NCBI RefSeq assembly: GCF_001591105.1
Contig: NZ_BCUD01000003.1
Location: 215,564-279,563 of the forward strand
Length of the DNA: 64,000 nucleotides
Source of the DNA: Vibrio nereis NBRC 15637
GTDB taxonomy: Bacteria > Pseudomonadota > Gammaproteobacteria > Enterobacterales > Vibrionaceae
Reading direction: 5' to 3'
Positions within the stretch are counted from its first letter, which is position 1. Every line of letters starts with the position of its first letter. Of this stretch, positions 17,405-27,956 are shown one piece after another. Below the pieces are notes generated by a model. The model did no database searches. It was not told where the DNA came from and saw only the letters and a program-made list of their open reading frames with translations. The translations under genes were made by a program, and so were the position numbers.

Positions 17405-18133
17405 ATGGCAACTGTATCAATGCGCGATATGCTTAAAGCTGGTGTTCACTTCGGTCACCAGACTCGTTACTGGAACCCAAAAATGAAGCCGTTCATCTTT
17501 GGCGCTCGTAACAAAGTTCATATCATCAACCTAGAAAAAACTGTACCAATGTTCAACGACGCTCTAGCAGAGCTAGCTAAAGTTGGCGAGAAAAAAGGTA
17601 AAGTTCTTTTCGTAGGTACTAAGCGCGCTGCATCTGAAGCTGTTAAAGAAGCTGCAATCGCAAGCAACCAGTTCTACGTAAACAACCGCTGGTTAGGCGG
17701 TATGCTTACAAACTACAAAACTGTTCGTCAGTCTATCAAGCGTCTAAAAGATCTTGAAGCTCAGTCTCAAGACGGTACTTTTGACAAACTAACTAAGAAA
17801 GAAGCTCTAATGCGTACTCGCGAAATGGAGAAGCTAGAGAAATCTCTTGGTGGTATCAAAGATATGGGCGGCCTACCAGACGCTCTATTCGTAATCGACG
17901 CTGATCACGAGCACATCGCAGTTAAAGAAGCTAACAACCTAGGTATCCCAGTTTACGCTGTAGTTGATACTAACTCTAACCCAGATGGCGTTGACTTCGT
18001 TATCCCAGGTAACGACGACGCAATCCGTGCGGTACAGCTATACCTAAACGCTGCTGCTTCTGCAGTTAGCGAAGGTCGTAACAAAGACGTTGCTGCAGCT
18101 GCTGAAAAAGACGGTTTCGTAGAAGCTGAATAA
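17405..18133 (+). CDS. rpsB: 30S ribosomal protein S2
   Basis: S2 is a late-binding protein of the small ribosomal subunit and is needed to recruit S1. The ATG at 17405 with an upstream AGAGGAT gives 242 residues beginning [20 protein letters not shown], the family signature. The longer in-frame start at 17372 would extend into the leader hairpin and is rejected. Codon use is strongly biased: of 18 leucines, 12 are CTA, 5 CTT, 1 TTA and none CTG, the pattern of a very highly expressed Vibrio gene. It precedes tsf, with an attenuator-like hairpin between them. Confidence 0.98.
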   Translation: MATVSMRDMLKAGVHFGHQTRYWNPKMKPFIFGARNKVHIINLEKTVPMFNDALAELAKVGEKKGKVLFVGTKRAASEAVKEAAIASNQFYVNNRWLGGMLTNYKTVRQSIKRLKDLEAQSQDGTFDKLTKKEALMRTREMEKLEKSLGGIKDMGGLPDALFVIDADHEHIAVKEANNLGIPVYAVVDTNSNPDGVDFVIPGNDDAIRAVQLYLNAAASAVSEGRNKDVAAAAEKDGFVEAE

Positions 18134-18201
18134 TAGCGGCTCCGTGTCACACTTGGTTTTATGTGCAAACAAGTTGTAGCATAAACTGAGTTATAGTTAT
18201 A

Positions 18202-18234
18202 AGCAGGGGCCTTTGTTATTGGCCCCTGTTTTTT
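18202..18234 (+). terminator. Attenuator or terminator between rpsB and tsf
   Basis: GCAGGGGCC and GGCCCCTG pair around TTTGTTATT, followed by TTTTTT. A partial terminator between these genes would explain their unequal expression; tsf lies 32 bases further on without an obvious separate promoter. Confidence 0.85.
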
Positions 18235-18265
18235 ACCAAATCTAGAATCAACTGAGGAATAGAGA

Positions 18266-19108
18266 ATGGCTGTTACTGCTGCTCTAGTTAAAGAACTGCG
18301 CGAACGCACTGGCGCAGGCATGATGGAATGTAAAAAAGCGCTTGTTGAAACTAACGGCGACATCGAACTAGCAATCGAAAACATGCGTAAGTCAGGCGCT
18401 GCGAAAGCTGCTAAAAAAGCAGGTAACGTAGCTGCTGAAGGCGCAATCATCATTAAAGAAGAAAACGGCGTTGCTGTTCTTCTTGAAGTTAACTGCCAAA
18501 CTGACTTCGTTGCTAAAGACGCTAACTTCACTGCATTCGCAGAAAAAGTAGCAGCAGACGCTCTAGCTTCTAAAGCTTCTGTTGAAGAGCTAGTTGCTAA
18601 ATTCGAAGAAGAGCGTGTTGCTCTAGTTGCTAAGATCGGTGAAAACATCAACATCCGTCGCGTACAGTATGTTGAAGGCGCTGCAATCGCTTCTTACCGT
18701 CACGGTGAGAAAATCGGTGTAGTTGTTGCTGGTGAAGGCGACGCAGAAACTCTTAAGCACGTTGCTATGCACGTAGCTGCTTCTAAGCCAGAGTTCGTTA
18801 ACCCTGAAGACGTACCTGCTGACGTAGTAGAAAAAGAGAAAGCTGTTCAAGTTGAAATCGCTATGAATGAAGGCAAACCAGCTGAAATCGCAGAGAAGAT
18901 GGTTGTTGGCCGCATGAAGAAATTCACTGGCGAAATCTCTCTAACTGGTCAAGCGTTCGTTATGGAACCTAAGAAATCTGTAGGTGAAATCCTTAAAGAG
19001 CGTGGCGCTTCTGTTTCTACTTTCGTTCGCCTAGAAGTAGGTGAAGGTATAGAGAAGAAAGAAGAAATGAGCTTCGCTGAAGAAGTAGCAGCAGCTCAAA
19101 AAGGTTAA
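18266..19108 (+). CDS. tsf: Elongation factor Ts
   Basis: EF-Ts exchanges GDP for GTP on EF-Tu during translation. The 280-residue protein has the N-terminal UBA-like domain ([19 protein letters not shown]), the catalytic-loop TDFV near residue 80 and the two dimerisation subdomains. Codon bias is as strong as in rpsB, marking high expression. The Shine-Dalgarno is GAGGAATAGAGA. It shares the S2-controlled operon with rpsB and is closed by a terminator before pyrH. Confidence 0.98.
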   Translation: MAVTAALVKELRERTGAGMMECKKALVETNGDIELAIENMRKSGAAKAAKKAGNVAAEGAIIIKEENGVAVLLEVNCQTDFVAKDANFTAFAEKVAADALASKASVEELVAKFEEERVALVAKIGENINIRRVQYVEGAAIASYRHGEKIGVVVAGEGDAETLKHVAMHVAASKPEFVNPEDVPADVVEKEKAVQVEIAMNEGKPAEIAEKMVVGRMKKFTGEISLTGQAFVMEPKKSVGEILKERGASVSTFVRLEVGEGIEKKEEMSFAEEVAAAQKG

Positions 19109-19131
19109 TCCTTAGAGATTGCATAAAGTTT

Positions 19132-19159
19132 AGACCGTAGCTCCGGCTGCGGTCTTTTT
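19132..19159 (+). terminator. Rho-independent terminator after tsf
   Basis: AGACCGTAGC and GCTGCGGTCT form an imperfect stem (with G-U pairs) around a short TCCG loop, followed by TTTT. Confidence 0.85.
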
Positions 19160-19197
19160 ACGACTACTGCTAGCTTGTTTAACCGTGATTAATAGAT

Positions 19198-19210
19198 ACA
19201 AGTGACTTGT
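19198..19210. repeat. Perfect inverted repeat upstream of pyrH
   Basis: ACAAGT-G-ACTTGT is a 6-1-6 perfect palindrome about 50 bases before the pyrH ATG. It lacks a T-run, so it is more likely an operator or a leader hairpin than a terminator. No known regulator was recognised. Confidence 0.4.
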
Positions 19211-19261
19211 GTTTATTCATGACTGTTAATCAAAAAAACTCTCTTTTGGAAGGTAAAGTCC

Positions 19262-19993
19262 ATGACTACAAACCCTAAACCTGCGTATCAACGTATTCTG
19301 TTAAAACTGAGTGGTGAAGCTCTTCAAGGTGAAGACGGTTTTGGTATTGACCCAGCGGTTCTTGACCGTATGGCTCAAGAGGTTAAAGAACTGGTTGAAC
19401 TAGGCGTTCAGGTTGGTGTAGTTATCGGTGGTGGTAACTTATTCCGTGGTGCAGGTCTGGCTGAAGCTGGTATGAACCGCGTTGTTGGCGACCACATGGG
19501 TATGCTGGCGACTGTGATGAACGGTCTTGCGATGCGTGATGCACTGCACCGTGCTTACGTTAACGCTCGCGTGATGTCTGCGATTCCTCTAAAAGGTGTA
19601 TGTGACGATTACAACTGGGCAGACGCAATCCGTGAACTTCGTCAAGGTCGTGTGGTGATCTTCTCGGCTGGTACAGGTAACCCGTTCTTCACAACAGACT
19701 CAGCGGCATGTCTACGTGGTATCGAAATCGAAGCGGATGTTGTACTAAAAGCAACAAAAGTGGATGGCGTATTTACAGCTGACCCAGTAGCAAACCCAGA
19801 CGCAGAGCTGTATGATAAGCTTTCTTACGCTGAAGTTCTTGATAAAGAACTGAAAGTGATGGATTTGGCAGCGTTTACACTAGCGCGTGACCACAAAATG
19901 CCAATTCGCGTATTTAACATGAACAAACCAGGCGCACTACGCCGCGTGGTTATGGGTGAAGCAGAAGGCACATTGATTAGCTCTGCTGAATAA
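19262..19993 (+). CDS. pyrH: Uridylate kinase (UMP kinase)
   Basis: PyrH phosphorylates UMP to UDP, is activated by GTP and inhibited by UTP, and in enterics also takes part in pyrimidine control of carAB. The 243-residue amino-acid-kinase-fold protein has [10 protein letters not shown] near the N-terminus, GGGNLFRG near 57-64, the acceptor-site [13 protein letters not shown] near 139-151 and the C-terminal MNKPGALRR. The ATG follows a TGGAAGG Shine-Dalgarno. It lies between tsf and frr as in most gamma-proteobacteria. Confidence 0.98.
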   Translation: MTTNPKPAYQRILLKLSGEALQGEDGFGIDPAVLDRMAQEVKELVELGVQVGVVIGGGNLFRGAGLAEAGMNRVVGDHMGMLATVMNGLAMRDALHRAYVNARVMSAIPLKGVCDDYNWADAIRELRQGRVVIFSAGTGNPFFTTDSAACLRGIEIEADVVLKATKVDGVFTADPVANPDAELYDKLSYAEVLDKELKVMDLAAFTLARDHKMPIRVFNMNKPGALRRVVMGEAEGTLISSAE

Positions 19994-20101
19994 GTCAATT
20001 CAACCGCAGCATGTGTTAGGTATATAGATGCTGCGGTATTGCCTTTTGAAGAATCCTGATTAGGCTTTCTTCAGGAAGAATTATATATTTAAGGTGATAT
20101 T

Positions 20102-20659
20102 GTGATTAACGAAATCAAAAAAGACGCTCAAGAGCGCATGGATAAAAGCGTTGAAGCGCTAAAAAACAACCTTTCTAAAGTTCGTACTGGCCGTGCGCAC
20201 CCAAGCCTGCTGTCTGGCATTTCTGTAGAATACTACGGTGCACCAACGCCTTTAAACCAAGTTGCTAACGTGGTTGCTGAAGACGCGCGTACACTTGCTA
20301 TTACCGTATTTGACCGCGAGTTAACTCAGAAAGTTGAAAAAGCGATCATGATGTCTGACCTAGGTTTAAACCCAATGTCAGCGGGTACTATCATTCGCGT
20401 TCCTCTACCTCCCCTAACAGAAGAGCGTCGTAAAGACCTCGTGAAAATCGTGCGTGGCGAAGCAGAAGGTGGCCGTGTTGCCGTTCGTAACATTCGCCGT
20501 GATGCAAACGGTGATCTAAAAGCACTGCTTAAAGATAAAGAAATCTCTGAAGATGAAGATCGTAAAGCACAAGACGAGATTCAAAAATTGACTGATTCTG
20601 CAGTGAAGAAAATCGACGAGGTTCTTGCTGCTAAAGAAAAAGAGTTGATGGAAGTTTAA
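20102..20659 (+). CDS. frr: Ribosome recycling factor
   Basis: RRF, with EF-G, splits the post-termination ribosome. The 185-residue product matches the family exactly in length. It starts at GTG ([16 protein letters not shown]) after AAGGTGATATT, and shows [12 protein letters not shown] in the first helix, [14 protein letters not shown] at the hinge and RRDAN in the last helix region. A strong terminator separates it from uppS. Confidence 0.98.
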   Translation: MINEIKKDAQERMDKSVEALKNNLSKVRTGRAHPSLLSGISVEYYGAPTPLNQVANVVAEDARTLAITVFDRELTQKVEKAIMMSDLGLNPMSAGTIIRVPLPPLTEERRKDLVKIVRGEAEGGRVAVRNIRRDANGDLKALLKDKEISEDEDRKAQDEIQKLTDSAVKKIDEVLAAKEKELMEV

Positions 20660-20682
20660 TTCCGCTTACACTCGGCTTTAAG

Positions 20683-20714
20683 AAAACGCTGTGCTCGCAG
20701 TACAGCGTTTTTTT
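20683..20714 (+). terminator. Rho-independent terminator after frr
   Basis: AAAACGCTGT and ACAGCGTTTTTTT form a perfect stem with a GCTCGCAGT loop. Confidence 0.9.
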
Positions 20715-20755
20715 ATGCTACTCTCTGTCCTTTGCTGATAACTTATCAACCCTTT

Positions 20756-21511
20756 ATGCAAAATTCTCAACTCTCACCAGATGTACTCCCTCAACATATC
20801 GCAATCATTATGGATGGCAATGGCCGCTGGGCGAAAGCGCAGGGTAAGCCCCGTGTTTTTGGTCATAAAAACGGTGTTGCAGCAGTAAGAAAAACCATCT
20901 CTACCGCCGCGAAGTTAGGCATTAAAGCGGTAACTTTATTCGCCTTTAGCAGTGAAAACTGGCGTCGTCCTGAAGAGGAAGTCGGTGTGTTGATGGAGCT
21001 GTTTATCACGGTATTGTCAACAGAGATAAAAAAGCTGCATAAGAACAACCTACGTTTGCGGGTCATCGGCGATACATCGCGATTTAATGATCGATTGCGA
21101 AAAAAGATTACGCAAGCCGAAGCGTTAACCGCTGAAAATACTGGCATGATGATCAATATTGCTGCTAATTACGGTGGTAAGTGGGACATCACACAAGCGA
21201 CCCAAGCGCTGGCGGAAAAGGTGGCTCAGGGAGAGTTACAAGTAAATGATATCAATGAAACATTGATTACTCAGCATTTGACGATGGCTGACTTACCCGA
21301 GGTTGATTTAATGATTCGTACCAGTGGTGAGTGCCGAATTAGCAACTTTATGCTGTGGCAAATGGCCTACGCTGAGTTGTATTTTATGCCAATTTATTGG
21401 CCGGAGTTCGATGAGAACAGCTTAATTGAAGCAGTGACTTGGTTTGTTAACCGTGAAAGAAGATTTGGTTGTACTGGTGAACAAATCAAGGCATTGATGG
21501 AAAGCGAATAA
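20756..21511 (+). CDS. uppS: Undecaprenyl diphosphate synthase
   Basis: UppS builds the C55 lipid carrier for peptidoglycan and O-antigen by cis-condensation of isopentenyl units. The ATG at 20756 gives 251 residues. A TTG at 20732 would lengthen it without support. The catalytic [12 protein letters not shown] places the key aspartate at residue 20, followed by FGHKNG, FSSENW and the RTSGE/RISNF diphosphate-binding region. The residue before RISNF is cysteine, where the Escherichia coli enzyme has histidine. It begins a run of envelope genes with cdsA, dxr and rseP. Confidence 0.96.
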   Translation: MQNSQLSPDVLPQHIAIIMDGNGRWAKAQGKPRVFGHKNGVAAVRKTISTAAKLGIKAVTLFAFSSENWRRPEEEVGVLMELFITVLSTEIKKLHKNNLRLRVIGDTSRFNDRLRKKITQAEALTAENTGMMINIAANYGGKWDITQATQALAEKVAQGELQVNDINETLITQHLTMADLPEVDLMIRTSGECRISNFMLWQMAYAELYFMPIYWPEFDENSLIEAVTWFVNRERRFGCTGEQIKALMESE

Positions 21512-21523
21512 AGGACCCCAAGT

Positions 21524-22366
21524 TTGAAACAAAGAATAATAACAGCCCTCATCCTTGCTCCGTTAGTGATCTTAGGAATTTTTGAGCTCTCTTTACCCAT
21601 GTTTACCGTAGCGATAGCTGCGATTATGCTCATTGGTTATTGGGAGTGGACTCAGTTTGTAGAATCAAAATCGCGAGTTAGTGCTCTTGTCCCAGCGATT
21701 TTAGTCAGTGCATTCAGTTTTGCGCTTATTCCTTATGATTCAAGCAGTTTAAATTTAGTGCTTGAACCTCACTATCTGATCTTAGGGCTAGGATGCCTCT
21801 GGTGGGTTGCCGCCAGTACTCTGGCTATTACTTATCCTAAATCTTCTGCACTATGGCAACACTCAAAACTCTTACGTCATGCTTTTGGGATTTTGACATT
21901 ACTTCCTTTCTTTTGGAGTGTACTGCTATTGCGAGCGGAAGGTATCAATAATGATGTGTACCACGGCGCTAAACTCGTACTGTACGTTTGTTTTATCGTT
22001 TGGGCTGCCGATAGTGGCGCTTACTTTGCGGGTAAGAGCCTGGGTAAGCGAAAAATGGCACCTAATGTTAGTCCAAATAAAACCATTGAAGGTTTAGTCG
22101 GTGGGATCATTACCGCGGTTCTTGTTGGGTGGGGGACATCAGTTTGGTTTGATATTGAATTCACTAACCCTCTGACAATGATCGTAATTACTTTGATTAC
22201 GGTTGTTATTTCCGTGCTAGGTGACTTAGTCGAAAGTATGTTTAAGCGCGTCTCTGGAATCAAAGACAGCAGCAATATCATCCCTGGACATGGCGGCGTT
22301 CTAGACCGTATTGATAGCCTTACCGCAGCGTTTCCTGTTTTTGCATTTCTTTACTTTACTCTTTAG
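21524..22366 (+). CDS. cdsA: Phosphatidate cytidylyltransferase (CDP-diacylglycerol synthase)
   Basis: CdsA makes CDP-diacylglycerol, the branch point of all phospholipids, at the inner membrane. The 280-residue protein has about eight membrane helices and ends with the family signature spanning SMFKRVSGIKDSSN and IIPGHGGVLDRIDSL (roughly residues 227-257). The start is a TTG at 21524 after AAAGGACCCC; no nearby ATG keeps the first helix, so TTG is accepted. It is only 12 bases behind uppS and likely co-transcribed. Confidence 0.95.
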   Translation: MKQRIITALILAPLVILGIFELSLPMFTVAIAAIMLIGYWEWTQFVESKSRVSALVPAILVSAFSFALIPYDSSSLNLVLEPHYLILGLGCLWWVAASTLAITYPKSSALWQHSKLLRHAFGILTLLPFFWSVLLLRAEGINNDVYHGAKLVLYVCFIVWAADSGAYFAGKSLGKRKMAPNVSPNKTIEGLVGGIITAVLVGWGTSVWFDIEFTNPLTMIVITLITVVISVLGDLVESMFKRVSGIKDSSNIIPGHGGVLDRIDSLTAAFPVFAFLYFTL

Positions 22367-22407
22367 GCAGGCTTCGGCTTGCCTGAATCACATATCGGTT
22401 TCTTGCT

Positions 22408-23616
22408 ATGCGTAAGTTAACAATTCTTGGTGCGACTGGTTCAATCGGTGCCAGTACATTCAAAGTTATCGAACAAAACCCTGAGCAGTTTTCTGTAGTG
22501 GCTTTAGCGGCGGGCAGCAATGTCGAGAAAATGCGTCAGCTATGTCAAAAATGGCAGCCCAAATATGCGGTTATGGCATGCGATTCAGCAGCGCTGCAAC
22601 TCAAACAGCAGCTTAGTCAACTGAAGCTCAACACAGAAGTACTGTCTGGTGTTGAAGCAATGTGCCAAGTCTCATCCACTGATGAAGTGGATACCGTGAT
22701 GGCTGCGATTGTTGGTGCTGCGGGTTTATTACCAACGATGGCTGCTGTCAAAGCCGGTAAACGTGTTTTACTCGCGAACAAAGAAGCTTTGGTTATGTCT
22801 GGCCAGTTGTTTATTGACGCAGTGAAACAGCATGGCGCTGAGCTGATGCCAGTAGACAGTGAACACAATGCAATTTTCCAGTGTTTGCCGAGTGAGATTC
22901 AAACCAATCTGGGGCAATGTGACTTGGAAGCCCATGGCATACAGCACATCTTATTGACGGGTTCTGGTGGACCGTTTCGTTATAGCGATATTAATGAACT
23001 CAGCACGGTGACGCCAGAGCAAGCTATCGCGCATCCCAATTGGTCAATGGGGCCTAAAATTTCGGTGGACTCCGCCACTATGATGAATAAAGGACTGGAG
23101 TACATCGAAGCCAAGTGGTTGTTTAATACCGCTCGAGAACAACTAAAGGTGCTCATTCACCCACAGTCAGTGATCCACTCAATGGTTCAATACAAAGATG
23201 GCTCTGTGTTAGCACAAATGGGTGAACCGGACATGGCTACGCCTATCGCTTTGACCTTATCTTACCCTCAGCGAATCAGTGCGGGTGTTGCACCACTTGA
23301 TTTTACCAAGGTTGGCGAATTAACGTTCCTAGAAGCAGATTACAGCCGTTACCCTTGCCTCAAACTCGCCATAGATGCTTGCTACGAAGGGCAGCACGCG
23401 ACAACAGCACTGAATGCGGCCAATGAAGTTGCCGTAAATTCATTCCTGAATCGAGAACTTTCATTTACAGATATTGCTATAGTCAATGAAGCGGTTCTGT
23501 CTAAAGTGTGTGCTGGCTCGAGTCAGGCAAATTGTAACGACTTGGAAAGCATTCTTGAGCTAGATAGAATGGCCAGAGATTTGGCGACGGCATTTATAAG
23601 TGAGCGTAAGTTATGA
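22408..23616 (+). CDS. dxr: 1-deoxy-D-xylulose 5-phosphate reductoisomerase
   Basis: Dxr (IspC) is the committed enzyme of the non-mevalonate isoprenoid pathway and feeds UppS. The 402-residue protein has the NADPH-binding GATGSIGAS at residues 8-16, the metal and substrate region [11 protein letters not shown] near 150 and [17 protein letters not shown] near 222. Its last four bases overlap the rseP start, so translation is coupled. Confidence 0.97.
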   Translation: MRKLTILGATGSIGASTFKVIEQNPEQFSVVALAAGSNVEKMRQLCQKWQPKYAVMACDSAALQLKQQLSQLKLNTEVLSGVEAMCQVSSTDEVDTVMAAIVGAAGLLPTMAAVKAGKRVLLANKEALVMSGQLFIDAVKQHGAELMPVDSEHNAIFQCLPSEIQTNLGQCDLEAHGIQHILLTGSGGPFRYSDINELSTVTPEQAIAHPNWSMGPKISVDSATMMNKGLEYIEAKWLFNTAREQLKVLIHPQSVIHSMVQYKDGSVLAQMGEPDMATPIALTLSYPQRISAGVAPLDFTKVGELTFLEADYSRYPCLKLAIDACYEGQHATTALNAANEVAVNSFLNRELSFTDIAIVNEAVLSKVCAGSSQANCNDLESILELDRMARDLATAFISERKL

Positions 23617-24971
23617 CAGGTATTTTGTGGAACTTTGTTTCATTTATCATTGCGTTAGGCGTTTTAGTTGCTGTTCATGAGTTTGGTCACTTTTGGGTTG
23701 CACGCCGTTGTGGTGTTAAAGTTGAAAAATTCTCTATTGGTTTTGGTAAATCCATTTGGAGTAAAGTGGGAAAAGATGGAACAGAGTATAGCGTATCTGT
23801 CATTCCATTAGGCGGTTACGTCAAAATGCTCGACGGCCGTGTAGATGATGTCCCAGAATCTGAACAGCAGTTTGCGTTTGACAAAAAGCCACTCTGGAAA
23901 CGCAGCGCGATCGTCGCGGCTGGCCCTATCTTTAATTTTCTTTTTGCCATAGTAGCATATTGGTTGGTATTCCTTATCGGTGTACCAGCAGTGAAGCCTG
24001 TTGTCGGTGAAGTTACGCCTTATTCTATCGCCGCTGAGGCTGGTTTAGAAAAGGGTATGGAACTTAAATCAATTTCGGGCGTCAAAACCGCAGATTGGGA
24101 ATCAGTCAACATGGGACTGATTTCCCACATTGGTGACGAGCGCTTAACGATGACGGTCTCACCTGCTGATGAAGTTGGAATCGAACAGACCATCACACTT
24201 GACCTACTAAACTGGAACTTTGACCCAGAAGAGCAGTCTGCTATGTCAGCACTTGGCTTTGTTCCGTTTACACCGGAAATATCGACAACATTGGTCAATA
24301 TATCCGAAGGTAGTGCAGGTGAAAGAGCGGGATTACTGGCAGGCGACACATTGGTGGCGATTGGTGGTAAACCACTCACCGGATGGCAACAAGTGGTTGA
24401 ATCTATTCAGCAGCACCCCAATGAGCCATTACAGTTGGAAGTATTGAGGAATGGCGAGCGTTTAGAGCTAACAATTACACCTGATAGCCGAGAAATAAAA
24501 GGCAAAGGTGAAGTTGGGTTTGCTGGAATTGCCCCTGAGGTTGCGGAGTGGCCTGAGAGCTATCGTTTTGATTTGCAATTTGGCCCGATGGAATCTATCG
24601 GTAAAGCGGTTGAAAAAACGGGCCAAGTGATCGGTTTGACGATCAGCATGCTGAAGAAATTGATTGTTGGGGATGTTGGACTTAATAACCTGAGTGGACC
24701 AATTTCAATTGCGAAAGGAGCGGGAACAACGGCCGATTATGGGCTGGTTTACTTCCTCGGCTTCCTTGCTTTAATTAGCGTCAACTTAGGCATCATAAAC
24801 CTTGTGCCGTTACCTATGTTGGATGGCGGACATCTTTTGTTTTTTGCTATTGAGGCTGTAATCAGACGTCCCGTTCCTGAAAAAGTACAGGAGATGGGAT
24901 ACCGCATTGGTGGTGCAATTATTTTCTCTCTCATGGCAGTGGCGATTTTCAATGATTTTGCGCGTCTATAA
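23613..24971 (+). CDS. rseP: Site-2 protease RseP
   Basis: RseP is an inner-membrane zinc metalloprotease that performs the second cut of the anti-sigma factor RseA, releasing sigma-E during envelope stress. It also clears remnant signal peptides. The zinc motif HEFGH is at residues 22-26, two periplasmic PDZ domains fill about 115-310, and the third zinc ligand lies in MLDGGH near residue 402. The 452 residues match the family. It overlaps dxr by four bases and sits directly before bamA, whose misfolded clients trigger the pathway. Confidence 0.97.
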   Translation: MTGILWNFVSFIIALGVLVAVHEFGHFWVARRCGVKVEKFSIGFGKSIWSKVGKDGTEYSVSVIPLGGYVKMLDGRVDDVPESEQQFAFDKKPLWKRSAIVAAGPIFNFLFAIVAYWLVFLIGVPAVKPVVGEVTPYSIAAEAGLEKGMELKSISGVKTADWESVNMGLISHIGDERLTMTVSPADEVGIEQTITLDLLNWNFDPEEQSAMSALGFVPFTPEISTTLVNISEGSAGERAGLLAGDTLVAIGGKPLTGWQQVVESIQQHPNEPLQLEVLRNGERLELTITPDSREIKGKGEVGFAGIAPEVAEWPESYRFDLQFGPMESIGKAVEKTGQVIGLTISMLKKLIVGDVGLNNLSGPISIAKGAGTTADYGLVYFLGFLALISVNLGIINLVPLPMLDGGHLLFFAIEAVIRRPVPEKVQEMGYRIGGAIIFSLMAVAIFNDFARL

Positions 24972-25009
24972 CGTGACAAATGTTGTAGTAAGGAATAACT
25001 AAAACAAAT

Positions 25010-27424
25010 ATGGCGATGAAAAAGATTCTGTTTGCCACGTTGCTTGCAACAAGCGTAAGCGCAACGGGCGCTGAGAACTTCGTTGTTCGAGATATTCAAG
25101 TAGAAGGTTTGCAGCGTGTCACGCTTGGTGCGGCTTTATTAAAAATGCCTGTACGTATTGGTGACACCGTTGATAACCAGGACATCTCTCAGATCATTCG
25201 ATCTCTCTATGCTTCAGGTAACTTTGAAGATATTAAAGTAATGCGTCAGGACGAGGTGTTGGTTGTTCAAGTGAAAGAGCGTCCAACCATTTCGAGTATC
25301 TCGTTCTCGGGTAACAAAGCGATCAAAGAAGAGCAGCTTCAACAAAACTTGGAAGCATCCGATATTCGTGTTGGTGAAGCTCTGGATCGTACTACGCTGG
25401 CCAACATCGAAAAGGGGCTAGAGGACTTTTACTACAGTGTTGGTAAATATAATGCCAATGTACAAGCAGTAGTAACGCCTTTACCGCGTAATCGAGCGGA
25501 CCTTAAGTTTGTCTTTTCAGAAGGCGTTTCGGCCAAAATTCAGCAAATTAACTTTATCGGCAATGAAGCCTTTAGTGACGATGATTTAAGAGGCCGTTTT
25601 GACCTTAATGTCGATGTGGCTTGGTGGAATTTCTTATCTGATGATAAATATCAGAAACAGGTCCTTGCTGGTGATTTGGAAGCATTAAAGTCCTATTACC
25701 TCGACCGTGGTTACCTAAAATTTAAAATAGATTCGACACAAGTTTCAATTTCTCCTGACAAAAAGGGTGTATACATTACGCTCGGACTAAATGAAGGTAA
25801 GCCTTATACCGTTAAGGACGTTCAGTTCCGCGGTGATATGGTCAATGGAGAAGCTGAACTAGAAAAGTTGGTCACCTTTGAAATGGGTGAGTTGTACAAC
25901 GGATCAGCGGTGACCAGCTTAGAAGAAAATGTGAAGCGACAGTTAGGGGAGGCAGGCTATGCATACCCTAAAGTCCGCACTATTTCAGAGTTTGATGACG
26001 AAAAACAAGAAGTGTCTTTGGTTGTGAATGTGGAAGCGGGCAAACGAATTTATGTTCGTGATATCCGCTTTGTTGGCAACAATGCAACGAAAGATGAAGT
26101 TCTGCGTCGTGAAATGCGTCAAATGGAAGGTAGCTGGCTAAACTCTAAATCGATTGAAACGGGTAAAAATCGTTTGAGTCGTTTAGGTTACTTTGAAACT
26201 GTCGACGTACAAACCGTTCGAGTGCCAGGTAGCGAAGACCAAGTGGACTTGGTATACAGCGTTAAAGAGGCAAACTCGGGCAGCATCAACTTTGGTGTGG
26301 GTTATGGTACGGAATCAGGCGTAAGTTTCCAGGTAGGGTTACAGCAGGACAACTTCCTTGGTACGGGTAATCGTGTTGGTGTGACAGCCATGATGAACGA
26401 TTATCAAAAGAACATCAGCCTTGATTACCGCGACCCATACTGGAACCTAGATGGTGTTAGTCTTGGCGGAAAAGTTTTCTACAACGAGTTTGAAGCGTCA
26501 GAAGCGGGCATTGTTGAATATACCAACGAAAGTTATGGTACCAGCTTAACTTGGGGTTTCCCGTTTGACGAACTAAACCGTTTTGAGTTTGGTGTGGGCT
26601 ATACCCACAACAAGATCGGTAACGTACCAACGTATGACCAAGCGCAGCGTTTCGCGCAGAGCATTAACCAAGCGGTTGGCGATATCGTGACTAATGATTT
26701 CGATGTCAACGTTGCTTGGACACGCAACAACCTGAACCGTGGTTACTTCCCAACAGCGGGTAATTACCAGCGTGCGTTTGCGAAAGCGACGGTTCCGAGT
26801 TCAGATGCGCAGTACTTTAAATTGCAATACGATGTGCGTCAGTACTTACCTTTGACCAAAAAACATGAATTTACCCTCTTAATGCGCGGTCGCTTAGGGT
26901 ACGGTAACGGTTATGGCCAAACGGATGGCAATGATAACTTGTTCCCATTCTATGAAAACTACTACGCGGGTGGCTTTACCACGCTCCGTGGTTTTGGTTC
27001 GAACTCGGCTGGCCCGAAAGCGGTATATACCACACCTGCAGGTGGCGGTGAGTTTATCTGTGGCGAGTACGAATGTGGCACAGCGACGGATGACGCTGTA
27101 GGTGGTAATGCGGTAGCGTTAGCAAGTTTAGAGCTAATTGTTCCAACACCATTTGCGTCGGATGAAGTTCGCAGTCAGATTCGTACCAGTGTGTTTATCG
27201 ATGCTGCAAGCGTATGGGATACGGAGTTTGTTTATAGTGACAGTATCAGTGACCGATACTATTACGACTATTCTGACCCAACTAATTACCGCGCATCTTA
27301 TGGTGCGGCATTGCAATGGATGTCTCCAATGGGGCCATTAGTATTCTCCATTGCGAAACCAATCGAAATTTACGAAGGTGATGATGAAGAATTCTTCACT
27401 TTCACCATCGGAAGAACCTTCTAA
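25010..27424 (+). CDS. bamA: Outer-membrane protein assembly factor BamA
   Basis: BamA is the essential outer-membrane barrel that inserts other beta-barrel proteins. The 804-residue precursor has a signal peptide cut near [10 protein letters not shown], five POTRA domains (about residues 24-420) and a 16-stranded barrel ending in the aromatic FTIGRTF. The loop-6 motif is LRGF where VRGF is more usual. Two cysteines follow in [11 protein letters not shown], placed like the loop disulfide of the Escherichia coli protein. Translation may start at 25010 or at the ATG at 25016. It is followed by its chaperone partner skp. Confidence 0.97.
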   Translation: MAMKKILFATLLATSVSATGAENFVVRDIQVEGLQRVTLGAALLKMPVRIGDTVDNQDISQIIRSLYASGNFEDIKVMRQDEVLVVQVKERPTISSISFSGNKAIKEEQLQQNLEASDIRVGEALDRTTLANIEKGLEDFYYSVGKYNANVQAVVTPLPRNRADLKFVFSEGVSAKIQQINFIGNEAFSDDDLRGRFDLNVDVAWWNFLSDDKYQKQVLAGDLEALKSYYLDRGYLKFKIDSTQVSISPDKKGVYITLGLNEGKPYTVKDVQFRGDMVNGEAELEKLVTFEMGELYNGSAVTSLEENVKRQLGEAGYAYPKVRTISEFDDEKQEVSLVVNVEAGKRIYVRDIRFVGNNATKDEVLRREMRQMEGSWLNSKSIETGKNRLSRLGYFETVDVQTVRVPGSEDQVDLVYSVKEANSGSINFGVGYGTESGVSFQVGLQQDNFLGTGNRVGVTAMMNDYQKNISLDYRDPYWNLDGVSLGGKVFYNEFEASEAGIVEYTNESYGTSLTWGFPFDELNRFEFGVGYTHNKIGNVPTYDQAQRFAQSINQAVGDIVTNDFDVNVAWTRNNLNRGYFPTAGNYQRAFAKATVPSSDAQYFKLQYDVRQYLPLTKKHEFTLLMRGRLGYGNGYGQTDGNDNLFPFYENYYAGGFTTLRGFGSNSAGPKAVYTTPAGGGEFICGEYECGTATDDAVGGNAVALASLELIVPTPFASDEVRSQIRTSVFIDAASVWDTEFVYSDSISDRYYYDYSDPTNYRASYGAALQWMSPMGPLVFSIAKPIEIYEGDDEEFFTFTIGRTF

Positions 27425-27440
27425 TACAGAGGAAAATTAA

Positions 27441-27950
27441 GTGAATAAAACAATTAAAGCGGCTGGTCTTGGCCTTCTTATTATGACGTCATCTCTTTTT
27501 GCTAATGCTGCAGAAGCTGCGCAAAAGGTAGGCTACATCAACACAGCTCAAGTATTCCAAGCTCTTCCTCAGCGTGAAGTTGTATCGCAAAAAATGCAGA
27601 AAGAGTTTAAAGACAAAGTTGACGAACTGAAATCGATCCAGGCGCAAGCTAAGACGAAAATTGAAAAGCTAAAACGCGATGGCGAACTGATGAGCGAAGG
27701 TGACGTAGAGAAACTGCGTATCGAAATTGCTCAGCTAGATAGCAAGTACAAAGTAAAAGCTCAGGCTCTTGAACAAGCGACTGCGCGTCGTGAGGCACAA
27801 GAAAAGCAAAAGCTATTTAAAGTAATTCAAGATGCCGTTAAAAAAGTGGCAGAAAAAGAAGGCTACGACATGATCGTAGATATTCAGGCGATGCAGTATG
27901 GTAAACCTGAATACAATATTTCTGAGAAAGTAATCAAACAAATTAAATAA
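27441..27950 (+). CDS. skp: Periplasmic chaperone Skp (OmpH)
   Basis: Skp is a trimeric jellyfish-shaped chaperone that carries unfolded outer-membrane proteins to the BAM complex. The 169-residue precursor starts at GTG after GAGGAAAAT, has a signal peptide cut around NAAEA/AQKVG, then a long charged helical region (residues about 45-130) that forms the coiled-coil tentacles. It lies 16 bases after bamA and 6 before lpxD, a conserved order. Confidence 0.96.
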   Translation: MNKTIKAAGLGLLIMTSSLFANAAEAAQKVGYINTAQVFQALPQREVVSQKMQKEFKDKVDELKSIQAQAKTKIEKLKRDGELMSEGDVEKLRIEIAQLDSKYKVKAQALEQATARREAQEKQKLFKVIQDAVKKVAEKEGYDMIVDIQAMQYGKPEYNISEKVIKQIK

Positions 27951-27956
27951 TCGATT

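Noticed and set aside
17953..18654. A 233-codon open frame on the minus strand across the end of rpsB and the start of tsf
   Set aside because: It lies opposite two certain, highly expressed genes. Strong codon bias in those genes removes stops from the opposite strand, and the predicted protein is a low-complexity serine- and alanine-rich sequence with no ribosome site.
23625..23660. Sigma-E promoter (GGAACTT) at the start of rseP for bamA
   Set aside because: GGAACTT is present, but no matching -10 sequence lies at the required spacing, and it is at the wrong end of rseP.
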